A stretch of DNA of 64,000 nucleotides, taken from assembly GCF_006438785.1 (NCBI RefSeq), contig NZ_RCZB01000004.1, positions 67,810 through 131,809 of the forward strand. The letters are read 5' to 3'. Below, piece after piece: positions 19,602-28,169 of the stretch. The position numbers and the translations under genes are program-made. The stretch's first letter is position 1. Each line of letters starts with the position of its first letter. A model generated the notes under the pieces. The model saw nothing but the letters and a program-made list of their open reading frames with translations. It was not told the origin of the DNA and made no database searches. Source of the stretch: Rhodanobacter glycinis. Lineage in GTDB: Bacteria; Pseudomonadota; Gammaproteobacteria; Xanthomonadales; Rhodanobacteraceae.

Positions 19602-19634
19602 TTCGCCTCCTCTCCGGAGGGGAGAGGAGGCGAA
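19602..19634. repeat. Long perfect hairpin between convergent genes
   Basis: TTCGCCTCCTCTCC and GGAGAGGAGGCGAA form a perfect 14-bp stem with a 5-base loop. There is no T-run on either side. It may act as a bidirectional transcription barrier between the permease and pirin genes, or be a copy of a Xanthomonad intergenic repeat. Confidence 0.55.
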
Positions 19635-19655
19635 AGCAACAAGCGGTCTCTTTGG

Positions 19656-20489
19656 TTAGAACTTGCCCGCGCGGAAATCAGCGATCGCTTCGTGGATCTG
19701 CTCGGGCGTGTTCATCACGAACGGTCCGTAGCGCGCCACGCTTTCATTCAGCGGTTTGCCGGCGACGACCAGCAGGCGTGACGGCGTGGCTCCGCCGGCC
19801 AGCTGCAACTGCTCGCCGTCGGACAGCACGCCGAGCTCGCTACGTTGCAGCTGCTCGCCACCGACCAGCGCGGCCTCGCCTTCGAACACGTAGGCGAAAC
19901 CGTGATGACCCGCCGGCAGATCGAGCGTCAATGCAGCGCCCGGTTGCAGGCTGATATCCAGATACACCGGCGCGGTGACGATGCCCTCGACCGGACCGGT
20001 GGCGCCAGCCAGTTCGCCGGCGATCACCTTCACTTCGACGCCATCGGCCGGACGCACCACCGGTATCCGCTCGGGCCCGATGTCCTGGTAACGCGGCGCG
20101 GTCATCTTGTCCTTCGCCGGCAGGTTCACCCACAGCTGGAAACCCCACATCAGGCCATCTTCCTGCTGCGGCATTTCCGAGTGCAGGATGCCGCGGCCGG
20201 CGGTCATCCACTGCACGCTGCCAGGCGTGAGGTCGCCGCGGTTGCCGTGGTCGTCGTGGTGCTGCATGTGGCCGGCCAGCATGTAGGTAACCGTCTCAAA
20301 GCCGCGATGCGGATGCTCCGGAAAGCCGGCGATGTAATCGCCCGCGTCGTCCGAGCGGAATTCGTCCAGCAGCAGGAACGGGTCAAGCATGTCCAGCCCG
20401 GGTTGGCCAATGACACGCTTGAGTTTCACGCCGGCGCCGTCGGCGGTATCCGTGCCGCGGATGCGGCGGGTGATGTGACGATCGCTCAT
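19656..20489 (-). CDS. Pirin family protein
   Basis: A 277-residue bicupin pirin. The N-terminal cupin carries metal-binding histidines in FPEHPHRGFETVTYM and further His/Glu in the HHDDHG and HSEMPQ segments. The C-terminal cupin is present but lacks a metal site, as usual. Bacterial pirins include quercetinase-like enzymes and protein-binding regulators, so the role is open. The start at 20489 has GGAG 7 bases upstream. It stands alone. Confidence 0.9.
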   Translation of the reverse strand: MSDRHITRRIRGTDTADGAGVKLKRVIGQPGLDMLDPFLLLDEFRSDDAGDYIAGFPEHPHRGFETVTYMLAGHMQHHDDHGNRGDLTPGSVQWMTAGRGILHSEMPQQEDGLMWGFQLWVNLPAKDKMTAPRYQDIGPERIPVVRPADGVEVKVIAGELAGATGPVEGIVTAPVYLDISLQPGAALTLDLPAGHHGFAYVFEGEAALVGGEQLQRSELGVLSDGEQLQLAGGATPSRLLVVAGKPLNESVARYGPFVMNTPEQIHEAIADFRAGKF

Positions 20490-20618
20490 GGCTTGCTCCG
20501 GTAAGGGAATCACTGACCGGCAAGATGGCCCCGTTCGCGCGCTTATCCAAGCGTTGGCCTGGAAACGGATTGTTTCATCCCGGCAACGCCGGGCCGACGC
20601 CGCGTACCGGCCCGACGA

Positions 20619-21296
20619 TCAATGCACCCAGTGGCCGCTACGCTGGCGCGGCGGCGCGTCGTCGTCATCCTTGTCAGGGCGCTGCTGCAGCACCATCGTT
20701 TCCACTTCGGCCTCGGTGGCGGGTTTCGCTTGCCAGTACTGATTCACCGCGCCGAGCACGGCCGGCACCTGTGACAGGCATTCGTCGTACTCGTCATCGC
20801 TGAGTTTCTCGAACTCGGTATCGGCACTGAGGATGCCTTCATCCACCGCCAGCGCCATCACCGGTCCCAGCAGCTCCATCAGCTGCGGGTCCTCGGCCAG
20901 GCGGTTTTCCCACAACGCGGCGCGCAGGTCGATGCCGCGACTGAAGCCCTCGCACCAGCCGGCGGCCGACAGCATCGGGCCGGTTTCCAGCTCGACCTCG
21001 CCGAGGATCGGCTCGTAGGCTTCCACGTCGAGCTCGGCGCTAATCGAATCATTGAGCTTGGCCAGCAGCGCCAGCACACGGTTGCCTTCGCTCTCGTCGG
21101 CGAACGGCTCGTGCAGCACTTCGGGCAGCCATTCGTCCGGCAGTACCAGCAACGGGCCGACCGCCAAGGCACTGAGCAGGCCGTGCACGCCATCCAGCAG
21201 CAGGTCGCCCTCGCCGGTGTGTGCGCGCAGGTAGCGATCCAGTTCATCCAGTTCGTTGTCGTCCAGCGAGCTGGGCCATTCGGTTTTTGCAGTCAT
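20619..21296 (-). CDS. UPF0149/YecA family protein
   Basis: A 225-residue protein with the YecA/UPF0149 layout: an N-terminal helical domain (LDELDRYLRAHTGEGDLLLDGVHGLL) and a WCEGFSRGIDL segment. The C-terminal SEC-C zinc motif found in some members is absent; instead there is an acidic tail (DKDDDD). No biochemical function is established. Its ATG follows directly on the stop of the exonuclease gene, so the two are one unit. Confidence 0.85.
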   Translation of the reverse strand: MTAKTEWPSSLDDNELDELDRYLRAHTGEGDLLLDGVHGLLSALAVGPLLVLPDEWLPEVLHEPFADESEGNRVLALLAKLNDSISAELDVEAYEPILGEVELETGPMLSAAGWCEGFSRGIDLRAALWENRLAEDPQLMELLGPVMALAVDEGILSADTEFEKLSDDEYDECLSQVPAVLGAVNQYWQAKPATEAEVETMVLQQRPDKDDDDAPPRQRSGHWVH

Positions 21297-22064
21297 TCAG
21301 ATGTCCAGTTCCAACGTCACCGGCGTGTGGTCGGAAGGACGCTCCCAGCGACGCGGTTCGCGGTCGATCGCCGCTGCCGTGGCGGCGGATTTCAGTGCCT
21401 CGCCGATCAGGATCAGATCGATGCGCAGGCCCATGTTGCGGCGGAACGCGGCCTGTCGATAGTCCCACCAGCTGTAATGTTCAGCGCCCGGCTCGAACAG
21501 CCGGAAGCTGTCGTGCAAGCCAAGGTCGGTGATCGCCTTGAGCCCGGCGCGCTCGGGCGGCGAGCACAGGATGTCTTCGCCCCAGGCGACCGGGTCGTAG
21601 ACGTCGCGGTCGTCCGGACAGATGTTGAAATCGCCCAGCACCACCAGGTTGGGATAGCGCTCCAGCTCGTGCGCCAGAAACTCGCGCACCTTGGCCAACC
21701 AGTCCAGCTTGTAGGCGTATTTCTCGTCGCCGACGGCCTTGCCGTTGACCACATACAGATCCACCACGCGCAGATTGCCGATACTCGCAGCGAGAATCCG
21801 CCGCTGCGGGTCATCCAGTCCGGGAATGTCGGTGATGATGTCACGCGGCTCGTCGCGGGCCAGGATCGCCACGCCGTTGTAGGTCTTTTGCCCCGAATAC
21901 ACCGCGCGATAGCCGGCCGCAGCCAGCTCGTCGACCGGAAACTTCGCGTCTTCCAGCTTGGTTTCCTGCAGCGCCACGATGTCTGGCTGCGCATCGGCCA
22001 GCCACTGGGTCAGATGCGGCAGGCGCACCTTCAGCGAATTGACGTTCCACGAGGCAATTTTCAT
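21297..22064 (-). CDS. xth: Exodeoxyribonuclease III (ExoIII/AP endonuclease)
   Basis: A 255-residue EEP-family nuclease for AP-site repair. Metal and catalytic residues are visible in SWNVNSLKVR, ALQETKLED (metal Glu), GDFNICPDD (Asp/Asn) and the C-terminal SDHTPV (Asp-His). The length is normal. It is the first gene of a two-gene unit with the YecA-family gene. Confidence 0.94.
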   Translation of the reverse strand: MKIASWNVNSLKVRLPHLTQWLADAQPDIVALQETKLEDAKFPVDELAAAGYRAVYSGQKTYNGVAILARDEPRDIITDIPGLDDPQRRILAASIGNLRVVDLYVVNGKAVGDEKYAYKLDWLAKVREFLAHELERYPNLVVLGDFNICPDDRDVYDPVAWGEDILCSPPERAGLKAITDLGLHDSFRLFEPGAEHYSWWDYRQAAFRRNMGLRIDLILIGEALKSAATAAAIDREPRRWERPSDHTPVTLELDI

Positions 22065-22398
22065 CGCGGCATTGTAAGGGAAGCGTCAGCGCGGGTTGCC
22101 CGGAACGGCGCATGTGCCGAAACCGGGAGCCTGGAGGCCTGTTGATTTCACCCGGTGCTCCATCATCCAGGCCACCCGAATGGCGCTGCAGCGCGGCTCA
22201 ATCCGGCAAAATGGCGAATTCCGATGCATGCTGCAGGCTGACATCAGGGAATTTATGCAGGAAAATCACCGAAAGCCGGTATTCCGGTGTATGCTGGGAA
22301 AGCAAGAGTCCGAGGCAACTCCGATTTCTTGCTCCTATTGCGGTCAAGTGCACTTCGCTCCGAGCCGCAAACCATCCATGCTTCAAAGGTAATGTTAC
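22065..22398. other. 334-bp intergenic region with promoter and leader of the cold-shock gene
   Basis: The stretch lies between the divergent exonuclease and cold-shock genes and holds no supported gene. From about 22200 it is less G+C-rich, consistent with promoter and long 5' leader sequence. AAAGCCGGTATTCCGGTGTA at about 22273 contains a near-palindrome (CCGGTATTCCGG) able to form a small stem. An AAAGGTAA ribosome-binding site lies just before the csp start. Confidence 0.5.
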
Positions 22399-22608
22399 AT
22401 GTCGGATCGTCAGAGCGGTACAGTCAAGTGGTTCAACGACGCCAAAGGTTTTGGCTTCATCACCCCGGAAAGCGGTGACGACCTGTTCGTGCATTTCCGC
22501 GCGATCCAGGGCACGGGCTTCAAGTCCCTGCAGGAAGGCCAGCGCGTCACGTTCATCGTCACCAAGGGCCAGAAAGGCCTGCAGGCTGAGGAAGTCCAGG
22601 TTGCCTAA
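22399..22608 (+). CDS. Cold-shock protein (CspA family)
   Basis: A 69-residue single OB-fold cold-shock protein that binds single-stranded RNA and DNA. RNP1 is KGFGFI (about 15-20) and RNP2 is LFVHF (about 30-34). The length and the [15 protein letters not shown] opening are canonical. A long upstream leader and a strong terminator make it a single-gene unit; cold-shock genes of this type are usually controlled post-transcriptionally through the leader. Confidence 0.96.
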   Translation: MSDRQSGTVKWFNDAKGFGFITPESGDDLFVHFRAIQGTGFKSLQEGQRVTFIVTKGQKGLQAEEVQVA

Positions 22609-22634
22609 GTCCCTCGGGATTTGAGCGATCTTGA

Positions 22635-22660
22635 AAAGCCCGCTTCGGCGGGCTTTTTTT
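22635..22660 (+). terminator. Intrinsic terminator of the cold-shock gene
   Basis: AAAAGCCCGC-TTCG-GCGGGCTTTT is a perfect 10-bp stem with a stable tetraloop, and the T-run continues for three more bases. It lies 26 bases after the csp stop. Confidence 0.93.
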
Positions 22661-22687
22661 CGTCTGGACGGTGAGTCCCCAGCCCAA

Positions 22688-22824
22688 CCGTTCGCACTGA
22701 GCGCAGCCATCCTTCGGACTTCGAAGTCGACCAGCTGTCGCAGGCTCCCGCCGGCGCCCTTCGACTTTGGCCGCTGCGCGACCGACGCCCAAGCCTGCCC
22801 CGGACTCGATCCGGAGGTGAACGG
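22688..22824. repeat. Diverged copy of the 9114-9210 intergenic repeat
   Basis: The left end CCGTTCGCACTGAGCGCA matches the left terminus of the 97-bp element at most positions. The core GCCCTTCGACTTTGGCCGCT and the right end GGTGAACGG also correspond. Extra bases in the middle make this copy longer. It lies between the convergent csp and oligopeptidase genes, the same kind of site as the first copy. Confidence 0.45.
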
Positions 22825-22847
22825 CCGCGGGAATCACGTTGAGGGAA

Positions 22848-24905
22848 TCAGGCCAGGCCGTGACTGCGCAGCAACGCTTCCGGTTCCGGTTTCCTGCCGC
22901 GGAACGCGATGAAACTTTCCAGCGCGGGACGACTGGCGCCAACGGCAAGAAACTCGCGGCGGAAGCGATCGCCGGTAGCGCGATCAATCACGCTGTCGCT
23001 TTTCCCGACGCGCTCCTCGAACTCGCCGAACGCGTCGGCACTCAGCAACTCGGCCCACAGGTAGCTGTAGTAGCCGGCCGCATAGCCGCCAGCGAAGACG
23101 TGGCTGAAGCCGTGCGGAAAACGCTGCCATGCCGGCGGATGCAGCACCGCCACCTGCTTGCGCACACTCTCCAGCACGGCCAGCGTGCGCGCGCCCTCGG
23201 CGGGGTCGTATTCGAGGTGCAGCATAAAATCGAACAACGCGAATTCCAGCTGGCGCACCAGGAACAGCCCGGCGTGGAAGTGGCGCGCGGCCAGCATGCG
23301 TTCGAACAGCTCGTCCGGCAATCGCTCGCCGGTTTCGTAGTGGCGGGCGAACAGATCCAGCGCCTCGCGGTTCCAGCCGAAGTTCTCCATGAACTGGCTG
23401 GGCAGTTCCACCGCATCCCATTCGACGCCATCGATGCCGCCGATCGAGGGCAGCGCGATCTCGGTGAGCAGGTGGTGCAGGCCGTGGCCGAACTCGTGGA
23501 ACAGGGTGAGCACATCGTCGTGGGTGAGCAGCGCGGGCTTGCCTTCGGTTGGCGGCGCGAAATTGCAGGTCAGGAACGCCACCGGCAACTGCAACTGCGT
23601 GCCATCGTCGAAACGGGCGCGACATACGTCCATCCACGCGCCACCACGCTTGCCATTGCGCGCATACAGATCCACATAGGCACCGGCAAATACGCGGCCA
23701 TCGGCATCGCGTACGTCGTAATAGCGCACGTCCGGATGCCAGACATCGACGTCGGTGCGCTGGGCGAGCGAGATGCCGTAGAGCTTTTCGGTGAGATCGA
23801 GCAAGCCGTCGATTACGGCGGGCAAGGGAAAATAGGGCTTGAGCTGCTCCTCGTCCAGCGCGTACTGCTGCTGGCGCAGCTTTTCCGAGGCGTAACCGAC
23901 GTCCCACGATTCGAGGTTGTCGAGCTTGAGTTCGCTGCGGGCAAACTCGCGCAGTGTGGCCAGCTCCTGCTGCGCCACCGGTTTGGCGCGAGTGGCCAGG
24001 TCGTGCAGGAATTCCATCACCTCGGTCGGTGACGCGGCCATCTTGGTCGCCAGCGACTCCTCCGCGGCATTGGCAAACCCGAGCAGCTGCGCGGCCTCAT
24101 GACGCAGCGCCAGGATCTTCTCGATGCGTGCACTGTTGTCGAACTTGCCGGCGTTCGGGCCCTGGTCGGAAGCGCGGGTCTGGTAGGCCCAGTACACCCG
24201 CTCGCGTAGACCGCGGTTGTCGGCATAGCTGAGCACCGCCTGCACGCTGGGTTGTTTCAGGGTCACCAGATAGCCATCCAGATCCTGATCCTCGGCGTAC
24301 TGGCGCAGCACCGCGCGGCCGGATTCGGGGATGCCGGCCAGATCGCGCTCGTCGGTGATGTGTTCATGCCATGCCTCGCTGGCATCGAGCACCGCATTGG
24401 AGAATTCGGTGGAGAGTTTGCTCAGCTCCACGCCGATCTCGCGGAAGCGCGACCGTGCCGGTTCCTCCAATGCCACGCCGGACAATTTGAAATCGCGCAG
24501 CGCATGTTCGACCAGCGCGCGCTCGGGCCGCGGCAACGCGGCGAAGTCCGCCGCATCGGCCAATGCCTGCACGGCCGCATACAGATCACGGTTCTGGCCC
24601 AACTCGATCGCGTGATCGGTCAGCTGTTCCTCGGCTGGGCCGTAGACCTTGCGCAACGGCTCGCTGTCGGCCACCGAGTGCAAGTGTGAAACCGGCGCCC
24701 AGGCACGCGCCAGATGCTGCTCCAGGCGCTCCTGGGTCAGCATCACCGTGGCGAAATCGCGCGGTGCACCGGGCGCGACGAGCGCGTCGATGCCGGCGCG
24801 GTAGTCGGCCAGGATCGCCTCGATCGCAGGCGTGACATGCTCGGGCCGGATCTGCGAGAACGCCGGCAGCGTGTGGTCGGCCAGCAATGGGTTGTCGTGA
24901 CTCAT
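22848..24905 (-). CDS. prlC: Oligopeptidase A (M3 family zinc metallopeptidase)
   Basis: A 685-residue M3 peptidase that degrades signal peptides and other oligopeptides in the cytoplasm. The zinc-binding HEFGH is at 470-474, and the downstream Glu ligand lies in the SIGGIDGVEWDAVELPSQ region. Its length matches PrlC/OpdA. The frame is open upstream, but the ATG at 24905 has AAGGAG 6 bases before it. No signal peptide is present. Confidence 0.95.
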   Translation of the reverse strand: MSHDNPLLADHTLPAFSQIRPEHVTPAIEAILADYRAGIDALVAPGAPRDFATVMLTQERLEQHLARAWAPVSHLHSVADSEPLRKVYGPAEEQLTDHAIELGQNRDLYAAVQALADAADFAALPRPERALVEHALRDFKLSGVALEEPARSRFREIGVELSKLSTEFSNAVLDASEAWHEHITDERDLAGIPESGRAVLRQYAEDQDLDGYLVTLKQPSVQAVLSYADNRGLRERVYWAYQTRASDQGPNAGKFDNSARIEKILALRHEAAQLLGFANAAEESLATKMAASPTEVMEFLHDLATRAKPVAQQELATLREFARSELKLDNLESWDVGYASEKLRQQQYALDEEQLKPYFPLPAVIDGLLDLTEKLYGISLAQRTDVDVWHPDVRYYDVRDADGRVFAGAYVDLYARNGKRGGAWMDVCRARFDDGTQLQLPVAFLTCNFAPPTEGKPALLTHDDVLTLFHEFGHGLHHLLTEIALPSIGGIDGVEWDAVELPSQFMENFGWNREALDLFARHYETGERLPDELFERMLAARHFHAGLFLVRQLEFALFDFMLHLEYDPAEGARTLAVLESVRKQVAVLHPPAWQRFPHGFSHVFAGGYAAGYYSYLWAELLSADAFGEFEERVGKSDSVIDRATGDRFRREFLAVGASRPALESFIAFRGRKPEPEALLRSHGLA

Positions 24906-25050
24906 GAACGCTCCTTGGCAGACCCCCAGCGTGGCGATCACGCGGGGCGAAATCAAGCGGCGCATTGTGACGGCGCCCGCTGCCACACCATGTTCGAGCC
25001 CGCTTCACATTCGCTCCACACCAGGGCCCGTCGGCCGCTACCATGCGCGG

Positions 25051-25584
25051 ATGAAATCCCTGCGCAGCTTCAAGGGCATTACGCCCACCCTCGGCGAACG
25101 CGTCTACGTCGACCCGGCCGCCAGCGTAATTGGCGACGTGGTACTCGGCGATGACGTCTCGATCTGGCCGGGCACGGTGTTGCGCGGCGATGTGAACTAC
25201 ATCCGCGTCGGCGCGCGTACCAGTATCCAGGACGGCGCCATCGTGCACGTCGCCCACGCCGGCCCATACGGCCCGGGTTTTCCGTGCCTGATCGGCGAGG
25301 GCGTCACCATCGGCCACGCCGCCGTGGTGCACGCCTGCACGATCGGCGATTACTGCCTGATCGGCATGCACGCCAGCGTGCTCGATGGCGCGGTGGTGCA
25401 GAAGTACGGTTTCGTCGGCGCCGGTGCGCTGATCCCGCCGGGCAAGGTGGTCGGCGAGCGCGAGCTGTGGCTGGGCAATCCGGCCAGGTTCGTGCGCCTG
25501 CTCAGTGATCGCCAGATCGAGCATTTGCATTACTCGGCCGACCACTACGTGCGACTGAAGGACGACTATCTGGCGTCCGACTGA
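25051..25584 (+). CDS. Gamma-carbonic-anhydrase family protein (YrdA-like)
   Basis: A 177-residue left-handed beta-helix protein built of hexapeptide repeats (for example VIGDVVLGDDVSIWPGTVLRG). Candidate zinc histidines lie in IVHVAHAG and TIGHAAVVHACTIG, matching the gamma-CA pattern. E. coli YrdA-type members are metal-binding trimers, often without proven carbonic-anhydrase activity. The TGA overlaps the next ATG by one base. Confidence 0.92.
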   Translation: MKSLRSFKGITPTLGERVYVDPAASVIGDVVLGDDVSIWPGTVLRGDVNYIRVGARTSIQDGAIVHVAHAGPYGPGFPCLIGEGVTIGHAAVVHACTIGDYCLIGMHASVLDGAVVQKYGFVGAGALIPPGKVVGERELWLGNPARFVRLLSDRQIEHLHYSADHYVRLKDDYLASD

Positions 25585-25913
25585 TGGCGGTGCAACGCGT
25601 ATTGTTCCTGTGCAGCCGCAATCGCCTGCGCAGTCCCACGGCCGAGCAGGTATTTCGTGCTTGGCCGGGACTGGAAGTCGACTCCGCCGGGCTGGCTGCG
25701 GATGCCGAGGTGGTGCTGACGAACGAACAGCTGGACTGGGCCGAACTCATTGTGGTGATGGAGGCCAGCCATCGGCGACGCCTGCAGGCGCGCCACCGCA
25801 GCCGGCTCAAGGACAAACAAGTGGTCTGCCTGGATATCCCCGATCGCTACGACTTCATGCAGCCGGAGCTGGTGGATTTGCTGCTGAAGAAGGCCGGGCC
25901 GCTGCTGCGCTGA
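25584..25913 (+). CDS. Small protein-tyrosine-phosphatase-like protein
   Basis: A 109-residue protein with the P-loop CSRNRLRSP (Cys10 to Arg16, the CX5R signature of low-molecular-weight phosphatases) right after an N-terminal beta strand. A later DIPDRYDF could supply the general acid Asp. It is shorter than classical LMW-PTPs (about 150) and matches the compact family found beside housekeeping genes in many gammaproteobacteria. It is coupled to the gamma-CA gene. The substrate is unknown. Confidence 0.85.
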   Translation: MAVQRVLFLCSRNRLRSPTAEQVFRAWPGLEVDSAGLAADAEVVLTNEQLDWAELIVVMEASHRRRLQARHRSRLKDKQVVCLDIPDRYDFMQPELVDLLLKKAGPLLR

Positions 25914-25927
25914 CTTGTCTTGCGGGC

Positions 25928-26479
25928 TTACAACGCCGCCGCATTCCTGCTAGACGACTGCTGGATGCGCGCCGCCTCTGCCTCATGCTGTTTCATCACG
26001 ATGTTGCGCGCCGCCGAGAGTTTGCTGCCGAGCAAGGCCAGGGTGAAGTTGTTGCTGTCGAACTCGCGCAGCAGATCGATTTCGCGGCGCGCCTCCTCCA
26101 GGTCTTTCTGGTTGATCGTGCGTTCGATCTCCGCCGCGGCACGCGGGAAGGATTCGCGCAATGCGTCCCTGGCCGTCGGGTTCTCCGGCTCCAGCTGCAG
26201 CACGCTGAGATAGAACTCATAGGCGTTGCTGCCGGTCGGCGCGACCAGGCGCCCGTCATGCATCGCGTCGCGGGCCAGCCCCAGCAGGATTTCACTGCCG
26301 CTCTGCGCATCGTCGGCAGGCGCAGCCGTCGCCTCCATCGGCGACGCTACCGCATCATCGAACGAGGCGTTCGCCATGGCGCGGCTGTACCAGAAAATGC
26401 CACCGGCGGCAGCCAGTACCAGCGCCGAAACGAGGGCAAGCGCATATCGGTGCGATGAAGCGAAACGGAAATCGGGCAT
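25928..26479 (-). CDS. Membrane-anchored periplasmic protein of unknown function
   Basis: A 183-residue protein with one N-terminal membrane helix (about 12-30) and a helical periplasmic part. The segment SVLQLEPENPTARDALRESF looks TPR-like, and a charged helix around INQKDLEEARREIDLLREF suggests a coiled coil. Similar helical segments occur in some Xanthomonad TonB-like and adhesin-associated proteins, but the proline-rich and TonB C-terminal domains are absent here. It faces the phosphatase gene tail to tail. No function is assigned. Confidence 0.7.
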   Translation of the reverse strand: MPDFRFASSHRYALALVSALVLAAAGGIFWYSRAMANASFDDAVASPMEATAAPADDAQSGSEILLGLARDAMHDGRLVAPTGSNAYEFYLSVLQLEPENPTARDALRESFPRAAAEIERTINQKDLEEARREIDLLREFDSNNFTLALLGSKLSAARNIVMKQHEAEAARIQQSSSRNAAAL

Positions 26480-26591
26480 GACACCTGCTGCACAAGCGAT
26501 GGCCGCGCGCAGGAGTGTCCGTCATCGACGTGCTCCCGGCGGATGCTGCCACGTTAGCCAGCTTGTGTTTCAGCCGTATGGCTGCGCGGCA

Positions 26592-26858
26592 TCAACGCGT
26601 TGCCGTCGCCCTTTCTAAAAGCGCCAACCAGGCCAGCGCATGCGTGCGATCCGTGCCGCACATTGCCGGCTCGGCGCGCAGGCTGCTGCACACCGAAGGG
26701 CGCTCGGGCCGGCCAAAGATCGCGCAGCGGTTGTCGTCCGTCAACTGCACGCAGCGCACGCCGGCGGGCTTGCCATCCGGCATGCCCGGGATCGGCGAAC
26801 TGATCGACGGCGCGATGCAGCAGGCGCCGCAGCCGACCCGGCAGGTCGGCGCGCTCAC
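26592..26858 (-). CDS. YkgJ-family cysteine cluster protein
   Basis: An 88-residue protein with the zinc/iron-type cysteine cluster: CRVGCGACC at 6-14, then Cys36, Cys45, Cys57 and Cys67, and a PERPSVC motif. This matches the YkgJ-type family of putative metal-binding proteins with no established biochemical role. The GTG start overlaps the aroE stop as GTGA, so the two are translationally coupled. Confidence 0.88.
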   Translation of the reverse strand: MSAPTCRVGCGACCIAPSISSPIPGMPDGKPAGVRCVQLTDDNRCAIFGRPERPSVCSSLRAEPAMCGTDRTHALAWLALLERATATR

Positions 26859-27685
26859 GCCGCGGGTTGACGCAAGGATTGATAGACCGGCTCAGTATCC
26901 GGTCGCTGGCCGTGCCAGAGCTCGAACGCATCGGCGGCGGTTTCCACCAGCATGCCCAACCCGTCGAACGCAGAGCGCGCACCGGCGGTCCGCGCCCATG
27001 TCAGAAAGCTGCCGGCCGCAGCGCCATAGGAAAGGTCATAGCAGAGCGCGCGTGCGCCGACCAGCGATAGCGGCAGCTGCAGCGCGGCACCCAGCACGCC
27101 GGCCGAGGTGGCGTTGACGATCAGGTCGTAGCTGCCGATGCTGGCCAGATCCTCCCAGTAGCGGGTGTGCGCACGCGCCGGATCGCCGATGGCATCGGCC
27201 AGCACGTCGGCCGCTTCGGCGGAACGATTGACGATGGTCAGCGTCGCCACGCCGGCATCCAGCAGGTTCCACGCCACCCCATGCGCGGCGCCGCCGGCAC
27301 CGAGCAGCAGCGCGGTGTGGCCACGCAGATCCATGTCGTGACGCTCGGTCAGATCGCGCACCATGCCGGCGCCGTCGGTGTTGTGTGCAGCGAGGCGACC
27401 GTCGGGGATCCGCGTCAGCACGTTCGCACTGCCGGCACGCGTGGCCGCTTCGCTGCGTGTATCGGCCAGCGCAAATGCGGCGGCTTTGTGCGGCAACGTG
27501 ACATTCGCACCGCGACCATCCTCGGCAAAGAAGCGTTGCACCGCGGCGGCAAAATCGGCCGGCGCCGCGTCGATCGCCCGGTAGTCGAGCTCGATGCCGA
27601 ACTGCTGCGCGAACGCACGGTGAATCTGCGGCGACAGGCTGTGGCTGATCGGATGGCCGAACACGGCGAACTGGGCGGCTGGCAT
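26855..27685 (-). CDS. aroE: Shikimate dehydrogenase
   Basis: A 276-residue enzyme of the shikimate pathway (3-dehydroshikimate to shikimate with NADPH). The shikimate-binding SHSLSP is at about 14-19, the catalytic Lys67 is in NVTLPHK, Asp104 is in NTDG, and the NADPH loop GAGGAA is at about 129-134. The frame is open upstream, but homology starts at this ATG, which has AGGGA 7 bases before it. It is the first gene of a unit with the YkgJ-family gene. Confidence 0.95.
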   Translation of the reverse strand: MPAAQFAVFGHPISHSLSPQIHRAFAQQFGIELDYRAIDAAPADFAAAVQRFFAEDGRGANVTLPHKAAAFALADTRSEAATRAGSANVLTRIPDGRLAAHNTDGAGMVRDLTERHDMDLRGHTALLLGAGGAAHGVAWNLLDAGVATLTIVNRSAEAADVLADAIGDPARAHTRYWEDLASIGSYDLIVNATSAGVLGAALQLPLSLVGARALCYDLSYGAAAGSFLTWARTAGARSAFDGLGMLVETAADAFELWHGQRPDTEPVYQSLRQPAA

Positions 27686-27861
27686 GCGGATTCCCTGACT
27701 GGTTGCTGGCATGCATTCTACAAGCCGCGGCCTTCGCGGAATTTCTCCGCGCAAGAAGACCCGGCTATCTGTGGGAGCCCGGCGTGCCACGACCGTGGGT
27801 CGCAACCTGTGAGATGACGACCGCGCAATCTGCGGCCATCACCGCTGCAAGGACACCACCC

Positions 27862-28122
27862 ATGCACACGCCATCCCTGCCTTTCCCGCGCCATCAACGC
27901 CTGCTCGGCGCCGCCATGCTGTGGTTGCTGGGCGGCGGTACATTGCTGCTGACCACCCTGGTTCCGCTGCACACCGAGTTGCTCGGCTGGACGCCGGCAT
28001 TCTGGTTGCTCGGTGCGCCGCTGGTCGTGCTGCTGGTGCTGGAGCCGACGCTGCCGCGTCAACTGCTCGCGCTGCGCCAATCGCGGCGGCGACACATGCT
28101 TCACGCAACGGTGTGGCATTGA
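27862..28122 (+). CDS. Small two-helix membrane protein of unknown function
   Basis: An 86-residue protein with two hydrophobic helices (about 16-35 and 42-62), a short polar link and a basic C-terminal tail (RQSRRRHML). An AAGGA lies 9 bases before the ATG. I recognise no family. It converges with the RimK-like ligase gene, so it is not co-transcribed with it. Confidence 0.6.
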   Translation: MHTPSLPFPRHQRLLGAAMLWLLGGGTLLLTTLVPLHTELLGWTPAFWLLGAPLVVLLVLEPTLPRQLLALRQSRRRHMLHATVWH

Positions 28123-28128
28123 GCCGGT

Positions 28129-28160
28129 AGCGAAAAACCCTTCGCCTTCTCGGAAGGCAA
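28129..28160 (-). terminator. Intrinsic terminator of the RimK-like ligase gene
   Basis: Read on the minus strand, CTTGCCTTC-CGA-GAAGGCGAAG forms a stem with one bulge, followed by GGTTTTTCG. It lies about 10 bases downstream of the ligase stop codon. Confidence 0.65.
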
Positions 28161-28169
28161 GCGAGGCGG

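Noticed and set aside
22284..22391. Short frame with CSYC-type cysteines in the csp leader
   Set aside because: The cysteines are few, the frame is short, and the region is better explained as the untranslated leader of csp.
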